Assembly: GCA_963705325.1 (NCBI GenBank)
Contig: OY970069.1
Coordinates: 1,178,001 to 1,242,000, forward strand
From: DATARH01 sp963705325
GTDB taxonomy: Bacteria > Pseudomonadota > Alphaproteobacteria > ATCC43930 > CGMCC-115725
Reading direction: 5' to 3'
DNA length: 64,000 nucleotides
A program made the position numbers and the translations under genes. Shown in pieces: positions 1 to 8,619 of this stretch. The notes under the pieces are model-generated. The model saw only the letters and a list, made by a program, of their open reading frames with translations, searched no databases and was not told the origin of the DNA. Within the stretch, counting starts at the first letter, position 1. Each line of letters opens with the position of its first letter.

Positions 1-1431
1 GGCTGGCCGTGCGGGGTTGTCGATGAAGTCTGCGGCGATTTTGGCACCGCACGGACTGAATCCCCTGACGTTGTGACCGATGCGGGGAAACTCGACCCAG
101 CGCGCGTTAGCACCAATCTGTGCCGCGACGTGCTGGCTCTGGAATGGCCGCGTGACGGGGTCGAATTCGCCCGCCAGGACCAGCGTCGGCACGGCGGTGC
201 CGATCGGCACGAGCGGCGCGGGTCCGAGTCCCGACCAATCGTCGCAGAGACCATAAGGCTGCAAACGGTCGAGCACGCTGGCACCGACCGGAAGCGGGTC
301 GCGATAATGCGGACGATCGCGGCATTCGACGGCAACGTTGGTCGCGCGGTTCGTCTCCACCACCATGGCCGCGAACGCGGACGCAAGAACCTTTTCGACC
401 CCCTGGCTGTCACCGTCCTGCGCGGCTGCGATCAGGCGCGGCAAACTCGGATAGGCAGCGGGATAGTAGATAAGATTGCCGACGAGATCCTCGAACAGGG
501 TCGAAGTGAGGCTCACCCGATCTTCGGGAAGATGCATCTCCGGCGGGGCGGCAACGGTCAGTGGCGCCCGGGCGAGCCTGGACACCGTCTCTCGGTAGGT
601 TGCCACGAGGTCGGGATAGGCGGCGGCGCAAGCGTGATCGCTGGCGCAATACCCGAAGAACGCATCGAGCGCGTCGGTGGTGTTGACCGACTGCATCGGC
701 CTCGGATCCGGCGGATAGATTGAATCGAGCACGGCGGAACGCACCGCAGCGGGGTGCAGCGCGAGCAATGTCATGGCGACCGTCGTGCCATAGGATTCGC
801 CGTAGACGTTCCAGCGCTCGATCCCAAGGGCCCGTCGCACCCACTCGAAATCCGCGACGGTGACGCTGGTGCCGAAATCCGTCAGATCAAGGCCGTGTGC
901 GATTGCCTCGGCGCGGCACGCCGCATAGACGGTCCGGCGCTTGGCCAATGCATCGTCGCTCGGGTCCGTAGCGACGATGACCGCAACATCGAGGAGCGCC
1001 CCGTCGAGGTCCGGGCAGAACTTCGGTTCAGAGCGGCCGGCGCCCCGTTGATCGACGAGGATAAGATCGCGATCTGGGGCGTAGGGCGTGCGGGCCTGAT
1101 GGTCAGCGTAAATTGTAAGCGGGCTACCTGGACCGCCGTTGATATAGACCACGGGATCGGGAAGCGCGGGCTGCTGCGCGCTCCTGACGACGACGACCGC
1201 TAGCCTGAACCGGCCGGCGCCAGGGTTGTCGTAGTTCTGCGGGACGCTGACGGTGCCGCAATGAAGGCGAGGCAGGATCTCTGGCGTCACATTGGGCAAG
1301 GAACACGGCGCATCGACAAAGGTCGGTTCAGATAAATCTACTTGGGCGAAACTTCGACCCTGCGGCGCGGAAGCGGCGATAAACGCGAGGGCGGCCGCGA
1401 ACCATAATTGCCTTGGCGATTTTGCGGGCAA
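1..1431 (-). CDS. Secreted alpha/beta hydrolase, TAP-like (C-terminus off the left edge)
   Basis: This is a serine hydrolase of the alpha/beta fold, resembling proline iminopeptidase or tripeptidyl aminopeptidase (TAP) enzymes. About 477 codons are visible without a stop, and the gene runs off the window at base 1. From a TTG start the protein opens with a signal peptide (residues 1-30, ending near SFAQ). The oxyanion-side GGPGSP is at residues 99-104, the nucleophile elbow GESYG at 211-215 (Ser213), an acid motif GEFDPVTRP follows, and an IGHN motif supplies the likely catalytic His. I chose TTG at 1431 because AGGGAG lies 7 bases upstream and the signal peptide follows directly. Secretion and peptidase-like activity are inferred from the family; the substrate is unknown. 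Confidence 0.85.
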   Translation of the reverse strand, partial: MPAKSPRQLWFAAALAFIAASAPQGRSFAQVDLSEPTFVDAPCSLPNVTPEILPRLHCGTVSVPQNYDNPGAGRFRLAVVVVRSAQQPALPDPVVYINGGPGSPLTIYADHQARTPYAPDRDLILVDQRGAGRSEPKFCPDLDGALLDVAVIVATDPSDDALAKRRTVYAACRAEAIAHGLDLTDFGTSVTVADFEWVRRALGIERWNVYGESYGTTVAMTLLALHPAAVRSAVLDSIYPPDPRPMQSVNTTDALDAFFGYCASDHACAAAYPDLVATYRETVSRLARAPLTVAAPPEMHLPEDRVSLTSTLFEDLVGNLIYYPAAYPSLPRLIAAAQDGDSQGVEKVLASAFAAMVVETNRATNVAVECRDRPHYRDPLPVGASVLDRLQPYGLCDDWSGLGPAPLVPIGTAVPTLVLAGEFDPVTRPFQSQHVAAQIGANARWVEFPRIGHNVRGFSPCGAKIAADFIDNPARPA

Positions 1432-2070
1432 AGCCGCTCTCCCTGACTTTGGCTGATCTCGCTGCCAACCCCGGCCCGCGCGGTCCGACAGGTCTTGCCG
1501 ATTTCATATCGCTGGCTCGCCGATTTGTCCAAACGCTGCCCGATTTTGGAATCGGCCAGCTATTCGGCGGTTCGATGCGCGTCTCGTTCGGGCCTTTCGC
1601 AAGCTACCACTGGTTTCCGGCAGACCGGCTCGCCGAGACCCTCCGCATCGGGCTCATCCGGCGGCTGTTTGCGTGCGCGGGATGTGTCCGCTATCGGCGC
1701 ACCGCGCCCGTTGTTGCGTGACCTCATCAATGTCCGATTACCGAGTGGGAAGCGGACACTCAGCCGCGACTGCGTCGTCCTCGCACCCAAATCCGACGCT
1801 GGTCTCGGCCATGCGGAGCTATGCGAGTCGGCAGGGCATAGGCCAGCTGGGCTGGTAGCCCCGACCGTTTTCATTTTCGATCAGCGATCCGCACTTTGCC
1901 AATGACACATGGACGTCGCGGTGTTAGGCATGAACAGATGAGAGTCGGGTAAACCGACCTCGAAGTTGAACAGGCGCAACGCGTCAGCCCGCGGACAGCA
2001 AGCGACGGCCCAGCCTCGCTCGTTCGGGTCGCCGCATGATGTCCGGGTTGCCACAACCCGGAGACGCACT
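1432..2070. other. Intergenic region between divergent genes
   Basis: This stretch separates the hydrolase (minus) from the MFS transporter (plus) and must hold both promoters. I see no convincing protein in it: the open frames of 60-136 codons overlap one another in several frames and have no recognisable motif. A 9-bp perfect inverted repeat, GTGTCCGCT (1684-1692) and AGCGGACAC (1751-1759), flanks 58 bases. It could be an operator pair or the ends of a decayed repeat. Confidence 0.5.
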
Positions 2071-3483
2071 ATGACGGTGTCATCGGCGATGGAGATGTCG
2101 GGCTCGTCGGCCAGCCGCGCGCTCGGCCGCAAGATGGACAGCATTCCGTTCAGTTCCTACCAGGCGTTGATCATCTTTATTCTTGCCCTCGTTGGCTTTA
2201 TCGAGGGTTACGACCTCTTCATGACCGGCTCGCTGATCGTGCTGGCCAAGGGGCCGCTCAACCTTACTGAGACCGACGTGCAATGGCTGCTCCTCGGCCC
2301 CGCCCTGTTGGGGACGATCGGCGGCTTTGGCTTTTCGGCGGTCGGCGACCAGTTGAGCCGCAAGGCGATGCTGGTGATTGGCGTAGCCGCGACGACTTTC
2401 TTCACACTCCTGATTCCGCTGGTGCAGGATGCCGAGCAGCTTTTGATCCTGCGGGCGCTTACCGGCCTTGGCGCCGGCGGTGTGTGGTCGGCGGTGTTTC
2501 CGATCGCAGCGGAACTGATGCCGGCGCGGCACCGCCGCACCTATGGCGCGATCTACGAGATGGCCCTGGCTTCGTCGTTCACGGTCCTGCCGTTTGTCGG
2601 GAGCCTGCTCGCCGGCAACCCCGACGCCTTTCGCTATATGGCGCTACCAGGCGGGCTGGCACTCCTGGTCGTGCCGGCGATCGTGTATTTTCTCCTGCCC
2701 GAGAGCCCGCGCTGGCATTTGCGGCGCGGCGAGGCGCAGATCGCGCTCGACCTCGTCAACCGTATCATCAAGCGGTCCGGTGATCGCGTGCCGGCACTGA
2801 CTGTCGCGGAGCTCGGCGACGTTCAGGAGGCAGCCCGCCTGAAGCTGCCGCCCTACCGGGCTTTGTTCGCGAGGAATCAGTTACGCTATACGCTGGTCGG
2901 CATCGTGACCGGGACCTGTGCCGCGTCGGCCGCGTTTATGACCGCGGCGCTCTTGCCAAAGGCGCTGACCAATCAGGGCTATGCCGTCAGCGTGAGCTTG
3001 GGGATCACCTCGGTCATCTACGCGACGAGCTTCTTCGGGAAAGCGTTCACTGGCTGGCTGATGGAGATCATCGGCCGGCGCTGGACCATCTTCTACGTAA
3101 TGGCCGGGTCGGTGCCCGGGTACTGCCTGATGCTGGCATCGCATGCCGAGGGAGGTTCCGCCCGCCCGTTGATGATCGCGGGCGGGCTGATCATCGGCTT
3201 TACGGTGGTATCGGCGTTCAGCGCGACCCGCGTCTACCTATCGGAGCAGTTTCCGACGGCGCTGCGCGGCCGCGGCCACCTTTTTGGTGAATCGTGCGGT
3301 AAGCTCATCGCCGGCGGCCTCTTGCCGTTTTTCATGGCGCCGCACACCGGCTCCCCCGCGATCTTTTTTGGGGCGATGATGTTCTTCGCGACGTTCGGCG
3401 CGCTTGTCCCGGTCATTTGGGGCAAGGAGACGACTGGTCAGATCGAAGTGATCGCATCGGAGCCGGCCATGGAACTTGCCTGA
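2071..3483 (+). CDS. MFS transporter (sugar/aromatic acid porter type)
   Basis: A 470-residue inner-membrane secondary transporter of the major facilitator superfamily, with about 12 hydrophobic segments. After a soluble N-terminus of about 25 residues comes a first helix with EGYDLF, then a loop-2-3 motif (GDQLSRK), GLGAGG in helix 4 and PESPRWHL after helix 6, all typical of the sugar and aromatic-acid porter branches. I chose ATG 2071 because GGAG sits 7 bases upstream; the frame stays open 35 codons further up, but that part is Arg/Ser-rich and unlikely to be translated. The substrate cannot be told from sequence, and neighbouring genes give no pathway clue. Confidence 0.85.
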   Translation: MTVSSAMEMSGSSASRALGRKMDSIPFSSYQALIIFILALVGFIEGYDLFMTGSLIVLAKGPLNLTETDVQWLLLGPALLGTIGGFGFSAVGDQLSRKAMLVIGVAATTFFTLLIPLVQDAEQLLILRALTGLGAGGVWSAVFPIAAELMPARHRRTYGAIYEMALASSFTVLPFVGSLLAGNPDAFRYMALPGGLALLVVPAIVYFLLPESPRWHLRRGEAQIALDLVNRIIKRSGDRVPALTVAELGDVQEAARLKLPPYRALFARNQLRYTLVGIVTGTCAASAAFMTAALLPKALTNQGYAVSVSLGITSVIYATSFFGKAFTGWLMEIIGRRWTIFYVMAGSVPGYCLMLASHAEGGSARPLMIAGGLIIGFTVVSAFSATRVYLSEQFPTALRGRGHLFGESCGKLIAGGLLPFFMAPHTGSPAIFFGAMMFFATFGALVPVIWGKETTGQIEVIASEPAMELA

Positions 3484-3932
3484 AGACCGGCCCGACCACC
3501 TCCGCATTTTGACGATGAAACAACGGTAGAAATACGCCTGGGGGGTTAGGTAGTTTGAGCGGCACGGTTCCATAGCGTGAGAGGCGAGCGTCTCGGCTCA
3601 GGGTCGACTGCGGCCTCCTATGGCGGTTGCGCCAAGGTCCGGTTTCGGCGCTATGCAGCCATCGACACGCCTCGCTTCGAACGACCGGTTTTCGATCCCT
3701 TAACAGCCGTTCGTTGTTACGGACTTAGCCGACTGCTGTTGCCCCTATCCGGGCATCCGTCATTTCGGTGACGAGGCGTCGGCAGCGGATGAATCCGAGC
3801 CATAGAGCCTGAGTACCGTAAGGAGGGGTGAACGGTGGATTCTCCACCAGCCCGCGCGTTCTGCTAGGGGGTCTACGGGCCGGCTGCTTCTGGTGGCTCC
3901 AGCTGCACCCGATGATGTCGAGAGATCGATAT
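3484..3932. other. Intergenic region between convergent genes
   Basis: About 450 bases lie between the ends of the MFS gene (plus) and the 3D-domain gene (minus). Both genes end here, so terminators would be expected, but I see no clear GC hairpin followed by a T-run. Short open frames at 3577-3771 and 3828-4064 have no motif and I do not believe them. Confidence 0.4.
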
Positions 3933-4538
3933 CTAGATCAAATCCGCCGTTCCATATTGAATGAGCATCCGCGCGGAAGAGCCGGTATGGATTTTTACGA
4001 TTGCCCACCCAACGACGTCTTGCGGGCAGCTCTCGTCCTTGTCGCAGTTGATATCGAATCTTGAGCCGTACTTGTCCGCAGTGCGATCCTCGCACGTGTA
4101 GGACCTGCCTTTGATTTCGACGACGGTCCCAAACGCAAGCATGCGAGGACAGGCAACAATATCCCGTCGGCCGCAAATATCGGCCCCTGAAGCGGCTATG
4201 CAAGGGTGACTGCTCGTTTGCCGTGAGACGGTGTTGTATCCCGTCACGTGTGCAAGCACTGCCTTATCTGTTTGGCCGAAAAGCGGGTTGTTTTCAATCA
4301 TGGCCCCCTGCGCCACGCGATATTGTCGCGTAGCTAACGGCTGGTCTTTTAAGTTCCCAAAGAAACCAAGGAGACCGAAGGCGAGAGCCCAAGCAAATGC
4401 AGCGACTACTAATAGAGTACGGGTAAGGCCAGCCTGAGTATCAGCCGTATTCCCCGAGCCTCCGGCCTGGCCCCCCGGCAGCTCCGTCAGCCGGCGATGC
4501 GCATTCTCTGGCGGGTCGCTCAAAGCCAAGTTCACCAC
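3933..4538 (-). CDS. Membrane-anchored 3D-type (double-psi barrel) protein
   Basis: A 201-residue protein with a single membrane helix (about residues 41-61) and a Cys-rich external domain. Residues 97-185 read like a 3D domain (the fold shared by RlpA- and MltA-type peptidoglycan proteins): VTGYNTV, CIAASGA, a CGR then ACP motif, FGTVVEI, and CEDRTADKYGSRFDI with the acidic residues expected in 3D proteins. Seven Cys in this domain suggest periplasmic disulfides. It starts with GTG 4538, overlapping the end of the upstream zinc-ribbon/OmpA-like gene by 7 bases (TGGTGA), so translation is probably coupled. It has a paralogue at 15.5 kb and a truncated copy near 18.2 kb. An envelope or peptidoglycan role is inference. 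Confidence 0.75.
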   Translation of the reverse strand: MVNLALSDPPENAHRRLTELPGGQAGGSGNTADTQAGLTRTLLVVAAFAWALAFGLLGFFGNLKDQPLATRQYRVAQGAMIENNPLFGQTDKAVLAHVTGYNTVSRQTSSHPCIAASGADICGRRDIVACPRMLAFGTVVEIKGRSYTCEDRTADKYGSRFDINCDKDESCPQDVVGWAIVKIHTGSSARMLIQYGTADLI

Positions 4539-5871
4539 GGAAACATGATCATCGGCGGATCAACGCTGGCGATAAGACCGGCCGGATGGTCCACGCCGCG
4601 ATGGGCCAGTATTGATTTGAGGCTGCGGGTGAGTGCCGCACAATCCTGACCAGCCGGTATGCCGCCGTGAGTCGCGCACCCGCCGATCTTTATGCGGATC
4701 TTGCGCCCTTTGCTGACCGCTCGCAGCGGCGCATCCAGTGCCCTTAGGCCAGACGGCGTCAATGCCGGTAGCTTGCTGTCGAAGCGGACGACGAAAACGT
4801 CATCGGCCGGCGCTGCACGAATGTTTGCGGGGACGAAAGCCTGTGGAACACCGGCCTCCGGGACAGGCGCGGGCGTCTCGGCGACGGGCGTGGCCACCGG
4901 CGGGGCAGCTACCGGCGGTGTGGCGGGTTCGTCCCGGGGCGGCTTGTTCCCAAGCTCCGGCAAACCAATAACTAGCCGGGATGGGGCTTCCTGAGGAACC
5001 ATTGCCAAGACAGGCGAGGCGGCCGTTGGGAGCGTTTCGAGGGGCGTGGCAATCTCTGGCACAATCTGGCCCTTTTTCGGGTAAATCGGCCAGTAAGTGA
5101 CCCCCATCACGCCCAATAGCACGGCTACTCCCAAGGTAATCCACACCGGCGGCGCCCCGTGCCTGCGGCGCGTCGGTGTCTTCGCTGTTGACGCCTCTTC
5201 GGTTGTTGGAACGGTTCCAACGAAACAACTCGCAAGAGCCGCGGGAAGCGAGGGCACTGCTGCATGCAATCGCGTTTCTACCGGCGCGGGAGTGGAACTG
5301 GGCAGCCGGCTCAGCGGTGGCTTAACGCCCAGCAAGCTGGCAGGCGCAACCTCGAGCACATCCACAATCGCCTGGCAGCTAGGGCATTCCACATTCAATG
5401 CGATTGTCACCACACGCATTTTAGATCGGCAAAGCGGACAGCTGATCACAAGGGCGCTAGTGCGTCTCGATGGTCGTGCTTGTTGAGGGTGGCCATCGGC
5501 CGCAGACGACGGCTCTTCGTAGAGATCGAGTTGTTCCGGTAGCCGCGCGCGACTTTGGCGATAACGTCCTGGGCCGCCGGCGTTGTTCGGCGTAGGTCGA
5601 TCAGAGCCCAGTCGGAGCTTTTGGATTCGGATTCCCTCGCGATTCTCGCCGCTCACCTGCGCGGACGGTGCAGCCTCCAAAACCGCCTCGTCGGGCTTCT
5701 CCCTTCCCTTCCTAAAAGTCGGAGCTTTTGGCACTGGTTACTCTTCTGAGCACCGCAATCGACCGATCGTTAAGGAGAATGAGAGCGTCTGCAAACCATG
5801 GCTACTACGACGCGGCCATTGTTGGCTTTCGGCCGACATCCGCGGGGGATCAAGCCTCGAATTGAGTGATC
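4414..5871 (-). repeat. Segmental duplication, copy 1
   Basis: This segment is colinear with 18155-19587. It contains the start of the 3D gene, the whole zinc-ribbon/OmpA-like gene and about 135 bases upstream. The shared upstream part includes the segment around GATCGTTAAGGAGAA and the phrase CGTCTGCAAACC, so promoter and leader were duplicated with the gene. Similarity fades after GAGTGATC on the right and before AGAGT on the left. Protein-level divergence is obvious, so the duplication is not recent. Confidence 0.8.
4532..5734 (-). CDS. Zinc-ribbon / transmembrane / OmpA-like protein, copy 1
   Basis: A 400-residue protein that I do not recognise as a named family. In order it has a charged N-terminus, a zinc ribbon (CPLC at 99-102, CPSC at 117-120), one membrane helix (about 197-215), a long Pro/Ala-rich stretch (220-310), and a C-terminal domain (312-385) resembling the OmpA peptidoglycan-binding fold (FVVRFDSKLPALT, then GCATHGG and LTRSLKSILAHRGV). 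The expected topology is zinc ribbon in the cytoplasm and OmpA-like domain in the periplasm. It begins with GTG 5734 and overlaps the downstream 3D gene. A near-colinear second copy lies at 18264-19451. The two-domain envelope layout with an inside metal site suggests sensing or scaffolding, which is inference. Confidence 0.75.
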   Translation of the reverse strand: MPKAPTFRKGREKPDEAVLEAAPSAQVSGENREGIRIQKLRLGSDRPTPNNAGGPGRYRQSRARLPEQLDLYEEPSSAADGHPQQARPSRRTSALVISCPLCRSKMRVVTIALNVECPSCQAIVDVLEVAPASLLGVKPPLSRLPSSTPAPVETRLHAAVPSLPAALASCFVGTVPTTEEASTAKTPTRRRHGAPPVWITLGVAVLLGVMGVTYWPIYPKKGQIVPEIATPLETLPTAASPVLAMVPQEAPSRLVIGLPELGNKPPRDEPATPPVAAPPVATPVAETPAPVPEAGVPQAFVPANIRAAPADDVFVVRFDSKLPALTPSGLRALDAPLRAVSKGRKIRIKIGGCATHGGIPAGQDCAALTRSLKSILAHRGVDHPAGLIASVDPPMIMFPW

Positions 5872-6131
5872 CGGTTCCGTCAAGCTGCATCGGGCGACGG
5901 CCGCTTACGGCGCTTCTGCGACCTTCAAACCGGGCACAGCGAATGACCGCTTCGGGGTCCAAGAGCCGCCGTTCCACGGGGCTTAAAGCCGCTCATCTAC
6001 TCCGGTCGGCGAAGACCGGATTCCTGTTCCACATGGAACAGAGCGGATATCTCGTGAGCCGCGTCGGCAGGTTCTTGCGCAGCAGAGCCCGCCCTTGCGG
6101 CGGATTGGGATTGAGGCATACAACCCAGGCG
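5735..6131. other. Divergent intergenic region with a parS-like site
   Basis: This is the shared promoter region between the zinc-ribbon/OmpA-like gene (minus) and the XRE regulator (plus). The first 137 bases belong to the duplicated block. A parS-like 16-mer lies at 6025-6040. I see no separate gene, although the XRE reading frame is open upstream through this region. Confidence 0.5.
6025..6040. promoter_or_regulatory. parS-like 16-mer (site A, one central mismatch)
   Basis: The bases read TGTTCCACATGGAACA. The known ParB target is close to TGTTNCACGTGAAACA. This site keeps both GTTCCAC and GGAAC arms but has CACATG instead of CACGTG in the centre, so it is an imperfect palindrome. Two better sites occur at 15081 and 31508. 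Confidence 0.4.
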
Positions 6132-6494
6132 ATGGCGATGCGACCCAGGAAGGCGACATCGGTCGACAGCTTCGTGGCGACGCGCGTCCGCGAACGTCGC
6201 GTCATGCTCGGTGTGTCTCAGCAACAACTCGCTGAAATGATCGGTGTGACCTATCAGCAGGCTCAAAAATACGAGAAGGGTATCAATCGCATTTCGGCCG
6301 CCCAGTTGTACGAGATCGCGTGCGCGCTGAACACGCCGGTCACTCATTTCTATGAAGGTTTCGGCGAAGAGCCGCGCCCGGTTACGCCGCACCAGCGAAG
6401 GCTGCTGGAGATGGCGCGCAATTTCGTTGAAATCCAGAACGAGCAACACCGGGTGGCGCTCTGTGAATTAGTTCGCGCTTTAGCGGATCGCTGA
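6132..6494 (+). CDS. XRE-family transcriptional regulator
   Basis: A 120-residue cytoplasmic DNA-binding protein with a Cro/C1-type helix-turn-helix at about residues 15-70. The recognition region reads MLGVSQQQLAEMIGVTYQQ followed by QKYEKGINRIS, the classic XRE pattern, and a short helical tail follows. ATG 6132 is preferred because conserved sequence begins there (RPRKATSVDSF); the upstream frame reads through the intergenic region and its parS-like site. Small regulators of this type are common in alphaproteobacteria; the target here is unknown. It may be co-transcribed with the small gene that follows after 21 bases. Confidence 0.8.
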   Translation: MAMRPRKATSVDSFVATRVRERRVMLGVSQQQLAEMIGVTYQQAQKYEKGINRISAAQLYEIACALNTPVTHFYEGFGEEPRPVTPHQRRLLEMARNFVEIQNEQHRVALCELVRALADR

Positions 6495-6515
6495 CTGTTT
6501 GGCTCAATCGGGTGG

Positions 6516-6716
6516 GTGAAGGTGGTGGTGTCTGACAACAAGGGTATTGCGAAACGACTCATCGAGTTCGTCGAAGCCGCACAGCAGGGTCACGGAGAAA
6601 CGTTCGCGGAAATCGTTGCGGAGTGTGTGGCTGCGCTTCACGACGACGAACGTGATGCGCTCGACTTCGCGATCGCGAAGTTGCGCCGGTTTCTCACCGC
6701 TCGGCGAGCCGCCTGA
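6516..6716 (+). CDS. Small helical hypothetical protein
   Basis: A 66-residue acidic, helix-rich protein starting with GTG, 21 bases after the XRE regulator and probably in the same transcript. I do not recognise it. The core (GIAKRLIEFVEAAQQGHG to LDFAIAKLRRFL) looks like a small two-helix protein. Its 3' end overlaps the convergent zinc-ribbon gene by 23 bases. Confidence 0.5.
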   Translation: MKVVVSDNKGIAKRLIEFVEAAQQGHGETFAEIVAECVAALHDDERDALDFAIAKLRRFLTARRAA

Positions 6717-6921
6717 TCGACACTGTCGCTCGCCCCTTCGACCGGCACTCCCGGCACTTGAGCCGGCGCTGGAGGTCGAGAACCTTCGTCTCAGGCGCGG
6801 CGCCGTTCGTCGCTAGCATCGCGGCGGTCAGCTCCTCGCTGTGGCCGCAGCCGCACTCGACCACGAGGAAGTCGTTCGGGCCTAGATCGGATACCCGCGC
6901 CGCATATAGCGGAACCATCAC
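6694..6921 (-). CDS. Small zinc-ribbon protein
   Basis: A 75-residue protein with a CxCGH motif near residue 23 and a C-terminal CRECRSKGRA motif. Together these can bind one zinc ion in a ribbon fold. Similar tiny ribbon proteins are found scattered through alphaproteobacterial genomes without assigned function. The start is ATG 6921 or the next ATG at 6918. Its role is unknown; the basic tail would suit nucleic-acid contact. Confidence 0.55.
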   Translation of the reverse strand: MMVPLYAARVSDLGPNDFLVVECGCGHSEELTAAMLATNGAAPETKVLDLQRRLKCRECRSKGRATVSIRRLAER

Positions 6922-7279
6922 TCTCCGGGCGTGCTATGCCCCGATATCGGCACGCGAGGCTGAGAGTCGGTCTACCGGAACTTGTACATACCCGGCGGAT
7001 CACCTGCCACGCACCAGCGAGCGATGAAGGCCAAATCTCGGTCGGCAGTTACGAAAGCGATTAGGCGGTCCTCAACTGCAAATCGTCGCTGAATTTACGA
7101 ACTGTAAAGGCGCTGATGCCTAGCTTTCACGCTGCGTTGCCGAGGTATCAGATGTCAGAAATTTGCCGCCTGCGTTTGTGGTCAGCAAGTAACCCGTTGC
7201 TTGTCATGGCGTTATATTTGGCCGCCAGCACGATGTTCGCGTGCGCCATCGCGGCCTCGCCACTGTGGTCGCACTGGCA
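6922..7279. other. Intergenic region
   Basis: About 360 bases without a supported gene. The only open frames are very short (for example 22 codons from ATG 7024). It presumably carries the pilin promoter. Confidence 0.4.
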
Positions 7280-7441
7280 ATGATTGCCTTGGTCACGGCC
7301 CTGTTGAGGGAGGAGCGCGGTGCGACCGCGATTGAGTACGCGTTCATCGCGTCGCTGATCTCGATCGCCATCTACGCCACTGCTATGACCGTCGGCACCA
7401 GTCTCAGCACCACATTCAACACGGTTGCGACGAGCCTCTAA
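7280..7441 (+). CDS. flp: Flp/Fap-type pilin
   Basis: A 53-residue type IVb prepilin. The signature ERGATAIEYAFIASLISIAI contains the prepilin peptidase cleavage site after Gly and the conserved Glu at position +5 of the mature protein, followed by the hydrophobic assembly helix and a tail ending in FNTVATSL. I place the start at ATG 7280, which gives a normal short leader; the frame is open to 7241. No tad/cpa assembly genes lie nearby. A TadG-like protein is encoded at 50.3 kb, so the main assembly locus is probably elsewhere in the genome. Confidence 0.85.
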   Translation: MIALVTALLREERGATAIEYAFIASLISIAIYATAMTVGTSLSTTFNTVATSL

Positions 7442-7585
7442 GGCCATCGGCCGCCGGGGATTTTGGCTAGCGCGGCGTGTACGGCGCCGATCAGCGCACC
7501 CCGAGAACCTCGTCCTTCCGCCAGACGACCTCGCAATCGCGCGGGGAATCAACGCGGGGTCTAAGGACGAATTTGCCTGGGCATA

Positions 7586-8311
7586 ATGCGATCTCCACGG
7601 GTCGTAATAATTGCGCAGTTGATGCGCCAGCGGCGCGACGTAGACATTTCTTTACCATTTCATGTTAGGGCCAGAGCGAAGCTATCGAGGGATCTCGTGC
7701 ACCCGATTGCTGACCAGCTTGGGTCAAGTGCCAGGGAGCTTCTTGCGGCATGGTCACTCCTGCCGAAGGACGAGCACGTGCCATACCGCGAAAGCTTCGA
7801 CCCAATGGCGGTTGTTCGCATCTTGCCGGTATTGACGATCTTCGAGCGGATGGGCGATGGGGAATGGTGCTTTCGTCTCGCCGGCACGGAGATTGACCGG
7901 CGTTGGGGAAGGCGCGTGACCGGCCTTAGTTTCGCCGAGTTTGTCGAGCCGAAAGTCGCTCCGAAACTTCGTGGCCAGTTTGACCAAGTCGTGGGGACGC
8001 CCTGTGGCTCTTGGTCGACGGGAGAGGTGGCTTTTCCATCAGGCCGCAGCGCCACGCTCGAACTCTTACATCTACCGCTACGGGCTAAGGATGGCACAGT
8101 AAGCCTGATCCTCGGTTCAGGGGACGAACTCTCCGCTCGCCCGGTGCGTGAGCGCGACCAACCGCGTTCAATTGGAAGCATTGCGCATCAACGATTTTTC
8201 GACATCGGCGCAGGGCTTCCGAGCAGCCGTGCTCTCCCGCGGGTCGATGCCCTGAGGGTCAACAGCTTAAAGGAGGTCGTCAAAGACGAAGCGGCTTTCG
8301 ACGATCGCTAG
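7586..8311 (+). CDS. PAS_5-type PAS-domain protein
   Basis: A 241-residue soluble protein with one PAS-like domain over about residues 55-180. The text FDPMAVVRILPVLTIFERM, FRLAGTEIDRRWGR and GLSFAEFVEP matches the PAS_5 family, which is widespread in alphaproteobacteria and has no known ligand. No output domain is present, so it may act through a partner. The N-terminus is uncertain: ATG 7586 and ATG 7622 are both in frame. The C-terminal 60 residues look disordered. Confidence 0.7.
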   Translation: MRSPRVVIIAQLMRQRRDVDISLPFHVRARAKLSRDLVHPIADQLGSSARELLAAWSLLPKDEHVPYRESFDPMAVVRILPVLTIFERMGDGEWCFRLAGTEIDRRWGRRVTGLSFAEFVEPKVAPKLRGQFDQVVGTPCGSWSTGEVAFPSGRSATLELLHLPLRAKDGTVSLILGSGDELSARPVRERDQPRSIGSIAHQRFFDIGAGLPSSRALPRVDALRVNSLKEVVKDEAAFDDR

Positions 8312-8384
8312 ACCGGACGCAAGCGCGCCCCGAGCCGCCGGGGCGAGCGGGGCGCCGGAAGACGCGCGGTGACAAATCGGACGG

Positions 8385-8501
8385 CTAGTCGAGGGGAGCA
8401 AAAGCCCACATCGCCAGCACCCAGAGCACGGGCAGGAGGACGAGAACGGCGTTGCCGAGGAAGGTTCGGAGCAGTGAGCCGGGAGCAAGCCAGTCGCTCA
8501 T
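8385..8501 (-). CDS. Possible 38-residue membrane microprotein
   Basis: An ATG at 8501 opens a 38-codon frame with a Trp- and Leu-rich helix (NAVLVLLPVLWVLAMW) bracketed by MSDWLAPGS and APLD. The composition is what one expects of a real single-pass peptide. The purine-rich stretch GGGAG directly abuts the start codon, which is closer than normal. I have no homology evidence. Confidence 0.35.
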   Translation of the reverse strand: MSDWLAPGSLLRTFLGNAVLVLLPVLWVLAMWAFAPLD

Positions 8502-8619
8502 CTCCCTAGTCTAAGCGCTCACCCCGCCCAGGCCCAAGGCTGCACCGAAGCCGGAAATCGCCGGCGCGAGCGAGGCGGCGATACGAAGGCGGAAGACGCG
8601 GCGGCGCGGCTAGGGTTGC

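Noticed and set aside
1413..1905. Plus-strand frames of 102 and 136 codons near the hydrolase start
   Set aside because: They overlap the promoter region and one another, with no recognisable protein features.
3925..3940. GATCGATATCTAGATC near-palindrome compared with AGATATCGATATCT at 15109
   Set aside because: It overlaps the stop codon region of the 3D gene and the match is short; probably coincidence.
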